Assembly (NCBI GenBank): GCA_903632075.3
Contig: CAHIKZ030004549.1
Span: forward strand, 1,971,001-2,035,000
From: Acanthosepion pharaonis
Lineage: Eukaryota; Mollusca; Cephalopoda; Sepiida; Sepiidae
Direction of reading: 5' to 3'
Length of the DNA stretch: 64,000 nt
The notes beneath the pieces are model-generated. The model did not search any database, had not been told where the DNA came from, and saw only the letters and a list, made by a program, of their open reading frames with translations. Positions 62,513 to 64,000 of the stretch are shown here, one piece after another (position 1 is the stretch's first letter; each line of letters opens with the position of its first letter). Position numbers and translations under genes: made by a program.

Positions 62513-63117
62513 ACCTGATGTTAAATCAGACATTGCTCATATGGCTCCGCATTCTAAGTGATTGGAGGCATTAACATGTATATATTTTGTGTTAGCGAAT
62601 TTAGACGGGCTACAGTAAATATCACTTTCAATATCATAGATTCGCTTTTAGTTCCCTGACTATAACCTGTTGGGTATATCTCCTAAGGGCTGAGGTATAG
62701 TGTATATCTGTTCAGGAGCGGGAGTAGTGGAAAAACATTGTGGGCTGGTGTCGAGACTATTACTTTTATTTAAAGTTTGAATGATAAGTTGACATAGATA
62801 CATAGAAAACTCTGAATCCAATACACGGAAAAATTCTGATCGTTAGAGCAGACTGGGTTATTGGACCTGAAGGTCTTTCAAACTCGGGCCTACTTCTAGC
62901 ATTATGCGCTGCTTTTAGCAAAACCTACCGTCATATTGTTTTCCAATTTGATAAGATTTAAAGAGGAATCAGCAATTTTATCGGCCCTGATCTAGCATCT
63001 CGGTATCAATCATTTTCCCACACCTATAACGAAACTGTGGTTTTTCTATAAATATTTTATGGCCATTTTTCTGATGAGCTCTTTGGTATCTGGTCTTAAC
63101 GAATTTAAACGAAGTAA
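62513..63117. other. non-coding, nothing recognised
   Basis: GTTAGAGCAGACTGG and CAAACTCGGGCC near 62844-62890 look faintly tRNA-like, without a closing stem. Confidence 0.4.
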
Positions 63118-63411
63118 TATGGTGGAGTAATGGATAGCGGTTCGGATTGAGAAGTCGGAGAGCCGAGTTCGAATTGAAGTCTCCATTACATTCACTTACG
63201 TGCTAATACCCTTAGGAAAGGCATGAATCCTCTTTTTCTAAGCTATGTGTAATTAGCAGAACAGACTGGGTTCTATATCCTTGGATGGCAACTCGTCTAC
63301 CGCAGAAAGAAATGACAACCTACTACGGGAAAAGATCTGCCTCGTCAGTCATGTATCGAAAGAAACATGATCGCCTAAGCGTGTATCACGCATGGCACAT
63401 ACCTGACTGAA
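63118..63411 (+). repeat. SINE family 1, tail type A, near-complete
   Basis: GGTGGAGTAATGGATAGCGG, GGAGAGCCGAGTTCGAATTG, CATTACATTCACTTACGTGC, GGGTTCTATATCCTTGGATG, CTACCGCAGAAAGAAATGAC, AACCTACTACGGGAAAAGAT, CTGCCTCGTCAGTCATGTAT, GTATCACGCATGGCACATAC, CTGACTGA. This is the best-preserved type A copy apart from a short gap before AGCTATGTG. Confidence 0.85.
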
Positions 63412-63420
63412 TAGACTGGT

Positions 63421-63726
63421 AATTATGTCTTATAATTTTACTGTTGAAATTGCTAGGTGCCATCATAAGTTCTATTCTAATAGTTTATTCTCTCGCACGT
63501 CTCGCCTGTGGGACTCACTTCCGGCTTATTGCTTTTCTGTCAGAGAACATCTTCAAAAATTCAAATCCAACATATATTCTCAATATTCAGTCTCCTTGAA
63601 TTTTGTTCTTTTATTGTCCTTTCTCCTAAATAAAGTTGTCAGCATTTCTTAAACCTTCAATAAACACCTTGCGTCTTAGTGGCTTTAACACCTTGCTCGT
63701 GAAAAAGTAATAATAATAATAATAAA
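63421..63726 (+). pseudogene. CR1/jockey-like LINE C-terminus and 3' end with (TAA)n tail
   Basis: The frame at 63425-63652 reads VEIARCHHKFYSNSLFSRTS, RLWDSLPAYCFSVREHLQKF, KSNIYSQYSVSLNFVLLLSF, then stop. RS.....F.R...LW..LP...F.....LQ.FK..I...L is the C-terminal signature of the family also seen at 8980-9220. The 3' UTR with AATAAA at 63660 ends in five TAA units. 5'-truncated at the SINE boundary. Confidence 0.8.
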
Positions 63727-64000
63727 ACCACGTGTTTTACAAGTACAAAAACGGCAGAGGGAAGAGATTGTTTTTGTTTAAATAGAGGTCTGATTAATTT
63801 GCGGTGTGTTGACAAATGGTATTAAAAAAGAACCACTAGTGTTTGAAATCTGAGAAAAGATATCTGAGAAAGATATATGGCGTACAAGTTCGATAAAAAT
63901 GTACCGAACCTAAGTTGATTTTAATTTTGTTAACGTTAACAAACGCCTGCGACAACGAGAACACGCAACTCAGGCGTACCCAAATGCACCCTTATTTAAA
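63727..64000. other. non-coding, nothing recognised
   Basis: No frame or repeat recognised to the window edge. Confidence 0.4.

Overview
The window looks like intergenic or intronic DNA from an invertebrate animal, with no intact cellular protein-coding gene that I can support. It is AT-rich and holds dozens of (TA)n, (CA)n, (TAA)n and (GATA)n arrays. Long uninterrupted frames are either microsatellite translations or decayed transposable-element proteins. The repeat content (Tc1/mariner, hAT-like, Penelope-like and several LINE families, tRNA-type SINEs, a 5S-like unit) would suit a lophotrochozoan, perhaps a cephalopod mollusc. That placement is a guess from general resemblance and was not tested.

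Layout. 1-8 kb: a GC-rich repeat, opposed SINE pieces, a broken Tc1 transposase, a mariner element folded back on itself (3303-4236) and a LINE reverse-transcriptase fragment. 8-18 kb: a 5S rRNA-like unit abutting a SINE, a mariner whose terminal repeats are each three tandem subunits (9541-11339), a Tc1-type MITE, a hAT-like element with a LINE piece inside it (14227-15330), and a minus-strand LINE (15840-17035) with other pieces of its family around it. 18-27 kb: a 255-bp foldback MITE, an AT-rich terminal-inverted-repeat element, microsatellites and a transposase fragment. 27-32 kb: a dense patch of Penelope-associated repeats with inverted and direct copies. 32-44 kb: mariner relics, an internally deleted mariner, several SINEs, LINE pieces and a Penelope fragment. 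44-47 kb: hammerhead-like modules, a 182-bp near-perfect palindrome and a minus-strand LINE. 47-54 kb: a diverged 0.7-kb tandem duplication and a 2.2-kb element of unknown class. 54-57 kb: a Penelope-like reverse transcriptase on the minus strand with a duplicated 5' part. 57-64 kb: more hammerhead-like modules, SINEs, a MITE, a polypurine tract and tandem LINE 3' ends separated by (TAA)n.

The most notable signal is a set of about a dozen small modules matching the hammerhead ribozyme core (CTGAnGA, stem II, GAAA). In several of them stems I and III and a cleavage triplet can be drawn by hand. The clearest is 44962-45001 on the minus strand. Penelope-like elements are known to carry hammerhead motifs, and Penelope reverse-transcriptase sequence is present here. 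The modules fall into several unrelated sequence families, occur head-to-head, and usually adjoin (TA)n arrays.

Nothing works as an operon or pathway. The window records nested insertion, foldback rearrangement and microsatellite growth at element ends. All structure calls were made by eye, without alignment or folding software.
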